This document shows, piece by piece, positions 57,270-64,000 of a DNA stretch of 64,000 bases; position 1 is the first letter of the stretch, and each line of letters begins with the position of its first letter. The notes below the pieces were generated by a model. That model saw nothing but the letters and a program-made list of their open reading frames with translations. It made no database searches and was not told the DNA's origin. The stretch is from Jeotgalibacillus alimentarius. Lineage in GTDB: Bacteria > Bacillota > Bacilli > Bacillales > Jeotgalibacillaceae. Made by a program: the position numbers and the translations under genes. Location of the stretch: positions 1-64,000 of the forward strand of contig NZ_JXRQ01000025.1 in the NCBI RefSeq assembly GCF_000829445.1. The letters run 5' to 3'.

Positions 57270-58656
57270 CATCATCCCTCCTCATCTGTTCAGATTCATC
57301 GTCCTTTTCCTGCTGTTCGATTGTCAGAGAGACCATAGTAGGTACCCATTTATCCACTTCAAGGATTTGTGCTATCAGGTCCCGTTTGACTGGCACATCC
57401 TCTACCAGGTCAGCCGGATCCTCCGGAAGTTCAACTGTAACCTGTTCATTGACAGCAGGAAGTTTTCCGCTATAGGCAATCAGTAAGCCCGCTATGGTTT
57501 CGTAATCCCCACGAGGCAGCTGATAGCCAATTTCCCTTTCAACCTCATCAAGATGAACGTCTCCACTCATTTGCCAGGAATCGTCTCCTTCAGGTTCAAC
57601 AACTTCACTTTCTTCACTGTCATATTCATCCGAAACCTCACCTACTATTTCCTCAGCAAGATCTTCTATTGTCAGGATTCCTGTAAAGCCGCCATATTCA
57701 TCGATCACACAGGCAAGATCCTCTTTCGACTCACTCATTTGTACTTGTGCTTTCGGCAAAGCCATGAGCGTCGGGATCACCAAAGGAAATCTCATAATTT
57801 CAGTAACAGGATCATTGTCATCTACAGTTGAAGACAATAAATCTACAAGGTGCACAACACCAAAAGGCTCGTCATCTAAGTTAACGACCGGATAACGTGT
57901 ATGCTCCTTTGCCATTAATGACCGGACCTCACCAATCGTTATGTCCGGCTCGACAATATCTGCACGTGATCTCGGTGTCATGGCATGCTCAACATTACGT
58001 TGAGGAAAGTCCAGGATACGGTCAAGCAAAATTGACAGACCTTTTGGCAGGTCACCGCTGTCACGCGAATCAGCTACGATATATTCCAGATCACGTGCAT
58101 TCGCACTACTGTCCAGGTCATGCACCGGCTCTATTCTTAGTAGTTTTAAAAATTTATTAGCTGACTGATCGAAAAACTTGATTAGCCATCCAAAAATCTT
58201 AAGATAAATATTGGTAGAACGGGCAAGCTTTCTTGCTAATGGTTCAGGTTTTGCAATTGCAAGATTTTTAGGATACAGCTCTCCAAAAATCATCTGTACA
58301 ATCGTAGAAACAGCTAAAGCAAGCACTGTCCCGACAGAGATACTAACTGCTGCAGGAACCCCTGCCCCATCAAGTAAGACGCTCAAGCTTTCACCAACAA
58401 GCGGTTCAGCTACATAACCAATCAGAAGTCCTGTTACGGTTATACCAAGCTGTGCGCCTGAAAGCATAAATGATGTTCGCTCTGTTACACTCAATGCACG
58501 CTTTGCGGCAGCATCACCCTGTTTTGCCATTGCCCGCAAACGTGAACGGTCAACTGACATATATGCAAACTCCTGGGCTACAAAATAGCCATTTGCAGCG
58601 ATGATTGCCAGAATGACAATGATGCCGAGCAGTAAAGTCAGAATGGCTGTTAGCAT
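57262..58656 (-). CDS. HlyC/CorC-type CNNM transporter
   Basis: 464 residues: CNNM domain (1-200; MIFGELYPKNLAIAKPEP), CBS pair (215-345) and CorC_C domain (360-440; GDVHLDEVEREIGYQLPRGDYETIAG). Probable divalent-cation (magnesium or cobalt) transport or regulation. Overlaps a 45-codon upstream frame by ATGCTAA. Confidence 0.9.
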   Translation of the reverse strand: MLTAILTLLLGIIVILAIIAANGYFVAQEFAYMSVDRSRLRAMAKQGDAAAKRALSVTERTSFMLSGAQLGITVTGLLIGYVAEPLVGESLSVLLDGAGVPAAVSISVGTVLALAVSTIVQMIFGELYPKNLAIAKPEPLARKLARSTNIYLKIFGWLIKFFDQSANKFLKLLRIEPVHDLDSSANARDLEYIVADSRDSGDLPKGLSILLDRILDFPQRNVEHAMTPRSRADIVEPDITIGEVRSLMAKEHTRYPVVNLDDEPFGVVHLVDLLSSTVDDNDPVTEIMRFPLVIPTLMALPKAQVQMSESKEDLACVIDEYGGFTGILTIEDLAEEIVGEVSDEYDSEESEVVEPEGDDSWQMSGDVHLDEVEREIGYQLPRGDYETIAGLLIAYSGKLPAVNEQVTVELPEDPADLVEDVPVKRDLIAQILEVDKWVPTMVSLTIEQQEKDDESEQMRRDDDE

Positions 58657-58787
58657 TTACGGTCCACCACCTTACTCATGCAGATTGATTGCCTGCAATC
58701 ACCAGAGAACTGAACAGATCGCCTGTCACTATTTGGGTCAGCATCACCAGTTTCACTATTAGTTGAAGCTAAAAGAGTTTTATTCAT
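58650..58787 (-). CDS. Possible 45-residue leader peptide of the CNNM pair
   Basis: Starts ATG at 58787 with GGAGG ten bases upstream, reads MNKTLLASTNSETGDADPNS and ends in a TAA that shares ATGCTAA with the start of the transporter. The Asp/Pro segment recalls leader peptides such as MgtL, whose translation responds to magnesium. The downstream gene has its own AAGGTGG. Coding is supported by signals only. Confidence 0.45.
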   Translation of the reverse strand: MNKTLLASTNSETGDADPNSDRRSVQFSGDCRQSICMSKVVDRKC

Positions 58788-58945
58788 TCAGTTATTTCCT
58801 CCATTTTTCGCATCATTATCTTACTCACTGAAAACACTTATTACGAAATTAATAAGTACATCCATTCAATGTACTGTGACACTTTACCCCTTATTTAAAG
58901 ATGCTAATCTATAAAGTTATAAACGCTTGTTACAGAAAAAAAACC

Positions 58946-58986
58946 TCCAAATAATCATGTGGAGGAGACAGAAGGAATTAATCTAA
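58946..58986 (-). repeat. Degenerate second copy of ssrA 3' end and terminator
   Basis: CCTCCAAATAA...TGTGGAGGAGACAGAAGGA aligns with CCACCAAATAA...TTGGTGGAGACGGTGGGA at the true ssrA end 350 bases to the right. The hairpin changes are compensatory (CCTCCA/TGGAGG against CCACCA/TGGTGG). Probably a decayed attachment-site duplication. Confidence 0.6.
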
Positions 58987-59186
58987 CAAATTATTACAAT
59001 AACGAAATAACGTATGCTGAAGAATAAAAAAGCTGTAGCAAATTGTATCTTTTTAGTTAATTTTAAAATGATTAAAAGCACCATACTAAATAATTATTTT
59101 TTAACAAAATTAGTAAATTTAAAATCAAAGAGATTTATACTATTTGGTGTATGACCTAAAAAAATTTTCTGAAAGGGGAAACTAAA

Positions 59187-59270
59187 TTGCGTAAAAGACT
59201 GTATTATCCTTTAATGTTCGTTGCCGGAATACTAATAGGTTTATTTGTTATCTTCCCTATATTTAATTGA
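59187..59270 (+). CDS. 27-residue membrane peptide
   Basis: TTG start with GAAAGGGG eight bases upstream; peptide MRKRLYYPLMFVAGILIGLF plus seven residues, a basic head and a single membrane helix. Located between the two ssrA-end copies and on the plus strand, convergent with ssrA. The rest of the 58790-59310 gap is AT-rich without other features. Confidence 0.5.
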   Translation: MRKRLYYPLMFVAGILIGLFVIFPIFN

Positions 59271-59295
59271 CCTTTTTAAAAAAGACAAATAAAAA

Positions 59296-59318
59296 ACCAC
59301 CAAATAAATATTTGGTGG
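59296..59318 (-). terminator. Terminator of ssrA overlapping its 3' end
   Basis: CCACCAAATA / TATTTGGTGG on the minus strand followed by TTTTTTATTTG; the CCA end is part of the stem. Confidence 0.85.
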
Positions 59319-59670
59319 AGACGGTGGGAGTCGAACCCACGTCCAGAAACTTCAATACTTAAGCTTCTACGAGCGTAGTCAGCCTATTCGCATTTCACCG
59401 TAACTTATGCCAACTGACAGGCGTCCGAACGGCTATCCTGATTAGTCTCTTCAGGCTGCTTCAGGTGGCAGCAGACTGCGTATCCCACTATAAGTGAACC
59501 TCAGGCAGGTCTACATGGGTGATAGACAAGTGAGGCCTCAAGTGCTTATTAGGCAGCTAGAGCGTAATCTTGTTCGTTGTTAACTATTTGTGTTGACGTT
59601 GATGACGGAGACGATCCCTCCGACTCGCAACTCAAGCTCGAACCATTCCTGTCGAATCCGTAACGTCCCC
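59313..59670 (-). ncRNA. ssrA: tmRNA (transfer-messenger RNA)
   Basis: 5' end GGGGACGTTACGGATTCGAC and 3' end GTTCGACTCCCACCGTCTCCACCA give the tRNA-like domain; the CCA is encoded. The tag frame at 59546-59581 follows AAATAGTT and reads AAC AAC GAA CAA GAT TAC GCT CTA GCT GCC TAA TAA, peptide NNEQDYALAA. With SmpB it rescues stalled ribosomes. Linkage with smpB and rnr as in B. subtilis. Confidence 0.97.
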
Positions 59671-59760
59671 ATGATAAGGATGAATCAGGCATCTGCCTTA
59701 TTCAGTACGGGATCCGGAAAAATTAATCCGGTTGTCCTGCCGCTGTTAACGGCATAATCA

Positions 59761-59788
59761 ATTATAACACAGTACCGTCTTTTTTCAA
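59761..59788 (-). promoter_or_regulatory. Promoter of ssrA
   Basis: Minus strand TTGAAA (59783-59788), 16-base spacer, TATAAT (59761-59766); start about 85 bases before mature tmRNA. Confidence 0.75.
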
Positions 59789-59798
59789 CTGGAACGTC

Positions 59799-60263
59799 TT
59801 ACCGCTGGCGTTCCTTCAATGCGCGTGCCACTTCACGCTTCGCGTCCTTCTTCTTCAGCGTCTCACGCTTATCATATTTCTTCTTACCTTTACCAAGACC
59901 AATCAGTACTTTTGCATAGCCGTCCTTGATATACAGTTTCAGCGGCACGATTGAATAGCCCTGCTGTTTTGTCAGGCCTATTAACTTATTAATCTGCTGT
60001 TTGTGTAAAAGCAGCTTTCTTTCACGCAGCGGATCGTGATTATAACGGTTCCCTTCTTCGTAAGGGCTGATGTGTGCATTATTTAAAAACACTTCGCCAT
60101 TACTGATTCGTGCAAATGAATCCTTCAGGTTCACACGCCCTCTGCGGATAGACTTGATTTCTGTTCCCTGAAGCACAATCCCCGCTTCAAATGTTTCTTC
60201 TATAAAATAGTCATGACGCGCCTTTTTATTCTGCGCGAGTAATTTACCTTCTCCTTTAGGCAT
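59799..60263 (-). CDS. smpB: SmpB, tmRNA-binding protein
   Basis: 154 residues, complete Smp[39 protein letters not shown] and basic C-terminal tail. The ATG at 60263 with AGGGGG upstream is preferred to the TTG at 60272. Works with the neighbouring ssrA and RNase R. Confidence 0.97.
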   Translation of the reverse strand: MPKGEGKLLAQNKKARHDYFIEETFEAGIVLQGTEIKSIRRGRVNLKDSFARISNGEVFLNNAHISPYEEGNRYNHDPLRERKLLLHKQQINKLIGLTKQQGYSIVPLKLYIKDGYAKVLIGLGKGKKKYDKRETLKKKDAKREVARALKERQR

Positions 60264-60317
60264 GAGTAACAATCCCCCTATCTAAAGGTAGCAGGGTCGA
60301 AACAGACCCCGCGCACC

Positions 60318-62636
60318 TTACTTTCTCTTCTTCTTTTTATTCTTCTTATTCTTAGGCGCACCTTTATAAAACTTCTTCTTGTCGCCTTTGCCGCCGTCAT
60401 CACGTTTGCGCTTTTTCTTTCTGTCGCGGTTACTGTCTTTTCCGCGGCCTCGGCTGTCGACAACACGTGCTGTTTCACGGCGGACTCTTGGCGTGCCTTT
60501 CATACCGACAATTTCAAAATCAATCGCACGTTCATCTTTATTAACGTTCACAACGCGGATAGAAATCTCATCACCGATTCTAAAGACATTGCCTGTCCGC
60601 TCACCGATCATCGCCATATGACGTTCATCAAAGCGGTAATAGTCGTCAGTCATGTAGCTGACGTGCACAAGACCTTCAATCGTATTAGACAGCTCTACAA
60701 AGATACCAAAGTTCGTAACAGATGAAATGACGCCGTCAAACTCTTCGCCAATCTTATCCATCATATACTCAGCTTTTTTCAGCTCGTCCGTTTCACGTTC
60801 AGCATCAACTGCGCGTCGCTCGCGACCTGACGTATGTGCAGCAATTTCAGGCAGCTGTTCAGACCATCTGCGCTGCGTCTTTTCGTCTACCTTTTTGTTA
60901 ATCAGATATGTTCTGATCAGGCGGTGAACGATTAAGTCAGGATAACGTCTGATTGGTGAAGTGAAGTGCGTATAGAAATCAGTCGCCAGACCAAAGTGAC
61001 CCAGGCTGTTTTCATCATACTTCGCCTGCTGCATAGAGCGCAGCATCATCGTTGAAATGACCATTTCTTCAGGTGTGCCCTGAATATCATCAATGATTTC
61101 CTGAAGCGCACGCGGATGTACTTCATTACCTGTACCTTTGACCGTAATACCGAAGTTCGTGATGAACTCAAAGAAACGCTCGAGCTTCTCAGCCTTTGGA
61201 TCCTCGTGAATACGGTAAATGAACGGCAGGTTCATCCAGTGGAAATGTTCAGCAACCGTTTCGTTTGCTGCAAGCATGAATTCCTCAATCAGCTTTTCAC
61301 CGACAGAGCGCTCACGGATTCCGATCTCAGTCGGATTTCCTTCCTCATCGACGAGCACTTTTGCTTCTTTAAAATCAAAGTCAATTGCCCCGCGGTCAAA
61401 ACGCTTACCGCGCAGAATTGCTGCAAGCTTTTCCATCTCACGGAACATTGGCACAAGCGGCTCATATTTTTCAATCAGCGCTTCATCTTCATCAACAAGA
61501 ATTTTATTCACATCAGAATACGTCATCCGCTCATTTGTACGGATCACACTTTGGAAAATATCGTGTTTTATCACGCCGCCGTTCTGGTCGATTTCCATCT
61601 CACACGACAGTGTCAGACGGTCCACTTTCGGATTCAGTGAACAAATTCCGTTTGACAGTCTGTGTGGAATCATTGGAATCACGCGGTCCACGAGGTAGAC
61701 ACTTGTCCCCCGCTCATATGCTTCTTCATCAATTGGGGAATGTTCTGTTACGTAATGGCTGACGTCCGCAATGTGAACGCCAAGCTTATAGTTTCCGTTA
61801 TCCAGTCTGCTGAGTGAAATCGCATCATCAAGGTCCTTCGCATCTGCCCCATCAATTGTAACGGTTGTCACGTCCCGGAGATCACGACGGTCTTTCAAAT
61901 CTGCCGGATCAATCTCATCAGGCACATCATTTGCCTGCTGGATCACTTCATCCGGGAACTCGATTGTAATGCCATGCTTATGAATAATCGACAGGATATC
62001 CACACCCGGGTCATTTTTATGACCGAGGATCTGAATCACTTCACCTTCAGCACTGTTGCGGCCATCAGGATAAGCAGTAATTTCAACGATTACCTTATGT
62101 CCTTCAACTGCCCCTTTACTTCCTTCTTTCGGAATAAAGATATCACTTGTCATTTTTTTATCATCCGGCATGACAAAACCGAAGTTTTTACTTTCTGTAT
62201 ACGTTCCGACAACCTGTTTTGTGCCGCGCTCAAGGATCCGGACAACCGTTCCTTCTTCGCGGTCCCCTCTTGATTCACGGGACACACGCACCATCACTTT
62301 ATCTCCGTGCATGGCGTGTGCGGATTCATTTGGCGGAATAAAGATATCTTTCCTGCCAGGCTCATCAGGAATAAGGAAAGCGAACCCTTTCGCATGTCCT
62401 GAAAGCGTTCCGCGTACCAGATTCATTTTCTCAGGAAGTCCGTAACGGTTGCTTCTCGTTCTGACGATTTCACCTTTTTCCTCTAAAATCACAAGTGACT
62501 TTACAAGGGCTTTGAAATCAGCAGAATCATGAATACCGAACGATTCCTCGAGCTCCTGCACTGTCAGCGGTTTATATGCTTCCTCCCGCATAAATGTCAG
62601 CAGCTTGTCTTTCATTATCATCACCGATTCTTCCAT
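60318..62636 (-). CDS. rnr: Ribonuclease R
   Basis: 772 residues: N-terminal winged helix, two cold-shock domains (about 65-220), RNB catalytic domain (245-580; [12 protein letters not shown] with catalytic aspartates), S1 domain (630-710) and a Lys/Arg-rich tail. 3'-5' exonuclease that degrades structured and non-stop mRNA. The ATG at 62636 follows GGAGGGG. Confidence 0.97.
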   Translation of the reverse strand: MEESVMIMKDKLLTFMREEAYKPLTVQELEESFGIHDSADFKALVKSLVILEEKGEIVRTRSNRYGLPEKMNLVRGTLSGHAKGFAFLIPDEPGRKDIFIPPNESAHAMHGDKVMVRVSRESRGDREEGTVVRILERGTKQVVGTYTESKNFGFVMPDDKKMTSDIFIPKEGSKGAVEGHKVIVEITAYPDGRNSAEGEVIQILGHKNDPGVDILSIIHKHGITIEFPDEVIQQANDVPDEIDPADLKDRRDLRDVTTVTIDGADAKDLDDAISLSRLDNGNYKLGVHIADVSHYVTEHSPIDEEAYERGTSVYLVDRVIPMIPHRLSNGICSLNPKVDRLTLSCEMEIDQNGGVIKHDIFQSVIRTNERMTYSDVNKILVDEDEALIEKYEPLVPMFREMEKLAAILRGKRFDRGAIDFDFKEAKVLVDEEGNPTEIGIRERSVGEKLIEEFMLAANETVAEHFHWMNLPFIYRIHEDPKAEKLERFFEFITNFGITVKGTGNEVHPRALQEIIDDIQGTPEEMVISTMMLRSMQQAKYDENSLGHFGLATDFYTHFTSPIRRYPDLIVHRLIRTYLINKKVDEKTQRRWSEQLPEIAAHTSGRERRAVDAERETDELKKAEYMMDKIGEEFDGVISSVTNFGIFVELSNTIEGLVHVSYMTDDYYRFDERHMAMIGERTGNVFRIGDEISIRVVNVNKDERAIDFEIVGMKGTPRVRRETARVVDSRGRGKDSNRDRKKKRKRDDGGKGDKKKFYKGAPKNKKNKKKKRK

Positions 62637-62660
62637 CGACGACCCCTCCATTTTCAGCTG

Positions 62661-63413
62661 TTATTTTTCAACTGACCAGTCAAGGGAATCAAGAAATGCC
62701 AGCACATCTTCATGCAGCTGCTCCTTCTCTTTATCAAGCGTAATCACGTGGCCTGACTCCTCATACCATTTCAGCTTCTTCTGATCAGTTTCGATGCCTT
62801 CATAGATAATATTGGCTGAATCTGTGTTAATCATGTGATCATGTCTGCCCTGCACAACAAAAGTTGGCGTATAGATCATATCCACAGAATTTCTCACATC
62901 ACCGATCAGTTCCTGAAGTGCCTTCAGCGTATTCATCGGCGTCTTTTCAAAATCCTTCATTTCAGCTTCAATCTGATCCTCATCTTTTTTCTCATACTTC
63001 TTAAATTCGCGGGCGTACTCTAAAACTCCTTTGTACATCACTTCTTCACTCTTAATGTACATCGGCGCACACATTGTCACGATACCCTTTACAGGAGCAG
63101 TGTAACCTAACTTCAGTGAAAATACACCGCCAAGTGAAAGTCCCGCAACTGCAATTTCTTCATAGCCCTGACTCTTCAGGTGCTCATAGCCTGCTTCAAC
63201 GTCCTTCCACCAGTCTTCAGGACCTGTCTCAACAAGTTCCTCCGGTGGTACGCCATGCCCTTTATAATGAGGGGCGTGCGACGTGTAGCCATTTTTTTCT
63301 AAAAAGCGGCCAAGCATTCTTACGTCGGAAGAATTACCTGTAAAACCGTGCAGTAAAAGCACCGCACGCTTCCCGCCTTCAAATGTAAATGGTTTTGGTA
63401 AATTCAATTTCAT
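62661..63413 (-). CDS. est: Carboxylesterase (Est30/YvaK type)
   Basis: 250 residues, alpha/beta hydrolase: [12 protein letters not shown] oxyanion loop, nucleophile Ser in GLSLGG, Asp in GRHDHMI and His in ESGHVITLD. Same place beside rnr as yvaK in B. subtilis. Hydrolyses short acyl esters or monoglycerides. Confidence 0.93.
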   Translation of the reverse strand: MKLNLPKPFTFEGGKRAVLLLHGFTGNSSDVRMLGRFLEKNGYTSHAPHYKGHGVPPEELVETGPEDWWKDVEAGYEHLKSQGYEEIAVAGLSLGGVFSLKLGYTAPVKGIVTMCAPMYIKSEEVMYKGVLEYAREFKKYEKKDEDQIEAEMKDFEKTPMNTLKALQELIGDVRNSVDMIYTPTFVVQGRHDHMINTDSANIIYEGIETDQKKLKWYEESGHVITLDKEKEQLHEDVLAFLDSLDWSVEK

Positions 63414-63515
63414 TTTTCGTCACTCCAATTGCAATTTCATCTTGTTCTATTTTAGTAGAAAACGCGCCGGAAAGCTATTTGTGCGCATTTCAATTCTTTC
63501 AGAGCGGACTTGCAG

Positions 63516-63646
63516 GCGGGGAGAGACTGCTGGTTGCAGGGTTTCCGCTGGTGGTTGCAGTGTTTTGCGGCGTGAGTGCACGACACACCCGGGTTGACTG
63601 CAGTGAGACAGCTTCCGGTTGCAGTGAGACGCCATTTGACTGCAGT
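63516..63646 (-). repeat. 21-base periodic array, copy C
   Basis: On the minus strand units begin at 63646, 63625, 63604, 63582, 63561 and 63540, then 63516 (spacing 21, 21, 22, 21, 21, 24). The third reads ACTGCAGTCAACCCGGGTGT. The same order and the same single 22-base step occur in array B. It lies between the next upstream gene and est. Confidence 0.85.
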
Positions 63647-63751
63647 TATTAGCCACGTTGATACAGAATACGCCGGTGATATCCGGCTTCTTAATGGTTG
63701 GATCTCTTTCAATAAGGTTTGAGTATTCACAACTTATTGTAAACCACACAA

Positions 63752-63877
63752 GTTGAGCGGAGCGGAAGGGGGGCGACTCCAACGGGAGCAGACGGATAGG
63801 TGAGACCCCGCAAAGCGAAGCTTGAGGAGGCTCACCGCCGTCCCCGCGGAAAGCGTCCCCCTGCAGCGCAGCTCAAC
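63752..63877 (+). repeat. GC-rich interspersed intergenic repeat, copy 7
   Basis: Ends GTTGAGC / GCTCAAC; inside GGCGACTCC, GGTGAGACCCCGC, GAGGAGGCTCACCGCC and CGCGGAAAGCG. Fills much of the 63414-63972 gap with array C. Confidence 0.8.
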
Positions 63878-63933
63878 GGTTACATCCACCACTCAATTTA
63901 TATCGAGCCATCCCAATTAGTTTTATCAAACAA

Positions 63934-63968
63934 AAAAATAAAAACCCGACCATCCGATCGGGTTTCAA
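63934..63968 (-). terminator. Terminator of the gene entering from the right
   Basis: Minus strand AAACCCGATCGG / TGGTCGGGTTT followed by TTTATTTTTTT. Confidence 0.88.
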
Positions 63969-63972
63969 GCAT

Positions 63973-64000
63973 TTATTTTACAACAAAGGCAACTGAAATC
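63973..64000 (-). CDS. C-terminal end of an unidentified gene
   Basis: The frame ISVAFVVK ends in TAA at 63973-63975, directly before a terminator. Too short to identify; in B. subtilis secG lies here. Confidence 0.4.

Noticed and set aside
63447-63782. Minus-strand frames of 92-111 codons before est
   Set aside because: They arise because the 21-base array keeps frames open; no start signal. The coding question is kept as a finding on the arrays, not as a gene call.

Overview
The window is a piece of chromosome from a low-GC, endospore-forming Gram-positive bacterium of the Bacillales. The gene content and order follow Bacillus subtilis blocks: yutI-yuzD-yutF-yutE-yutD, yunB-yunD-yunE-yunF, sufCDSUB, metNPQ, yusE-yusF-gcvH-yusI, fadN-fadA-fadE with proline dehydrogenase, yusU-yusV, and est-rnr-smpB-ssrA. 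YunB and two small coat-type proteins indicate sporulation. Proteins rich in Asp/Glu would fit a moderately salt-tolerant member of the Bacillaceae or Caryophanaceae, but the genus cannot be fixed from sequence alone.

Region 1-5500 is the right end of an AT-rich integrated element whose left end lies outside the window. It holds a coiled-coil surface protein whose C-terminal Excalibur domain is cut off by stop codons, an unrecognised three-gene overlapping operon (soluble protein, zinc-ribbon protein, two-helix membrane protein), an ImmA/IrrE-type metallopeptidase under a LexA-like box, a 65-residue protein and a tyrosine integrase. The three-gene operon is the best candidate for an undescribed system.

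Region 5.5-22.6 kb is host housekeeping: an SOS-controlled Y-family polymerase, the yut genes, a MetPS-type importer, an NhaC-superfamily transporter under a lysine riboswitch (LysW), the yun sporulation/hydrolase cluster with an HD-GYP protein, and BrnQ under a probable cre site. Region 22.6-34.6 kb carries the SUF iron-sulfur operon, the methionine ABC importer under a SAM riboswitch, glycine-cleavage protein H and an ArsR-SDR pair with a clear promoter and operator. Region 34.6-45 kb holds the beta-oxidation operon fadNAE (FadR box, cre), proline dehydrogenase (cre), coat proteins and an iron-siderophore ATPase (Fur box). Region 45-55.4 kb has an RND efflux pump, IlvD, small redox enzymes, a DMT exporter, a PilZ protein and a PAS-GGDEF cyclase.

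Region 55.6-59.3 kb, just downstream of ssrA, looks like a small islet: a truncated uppP remnant, two tandem CNNM/CBS membrane proteins with a possible leader peptide, a 27-residue membrane peptide, and a degenerate second copy of the ssrA 3' end plus terminator. Region 59.3-64 kb is ssrA, smpB, rnr and est.

Two families of interspersed repeats lie between genes. One is GC-rich, 70-130 bp, with terminal inverted repeats (seven copies, two of them in inverted orientation inside fadNAE). The other is an array of strict 21-base units (three related copies at 28.45, 32.4 and 63.5 kb); a fourth array of unrelated sequence but equal period is at 50.1 kb. Because 21 bases are seven codons, these arrays stay open in several frames, and the most conserved core differs between copies only at third positions of one frame.
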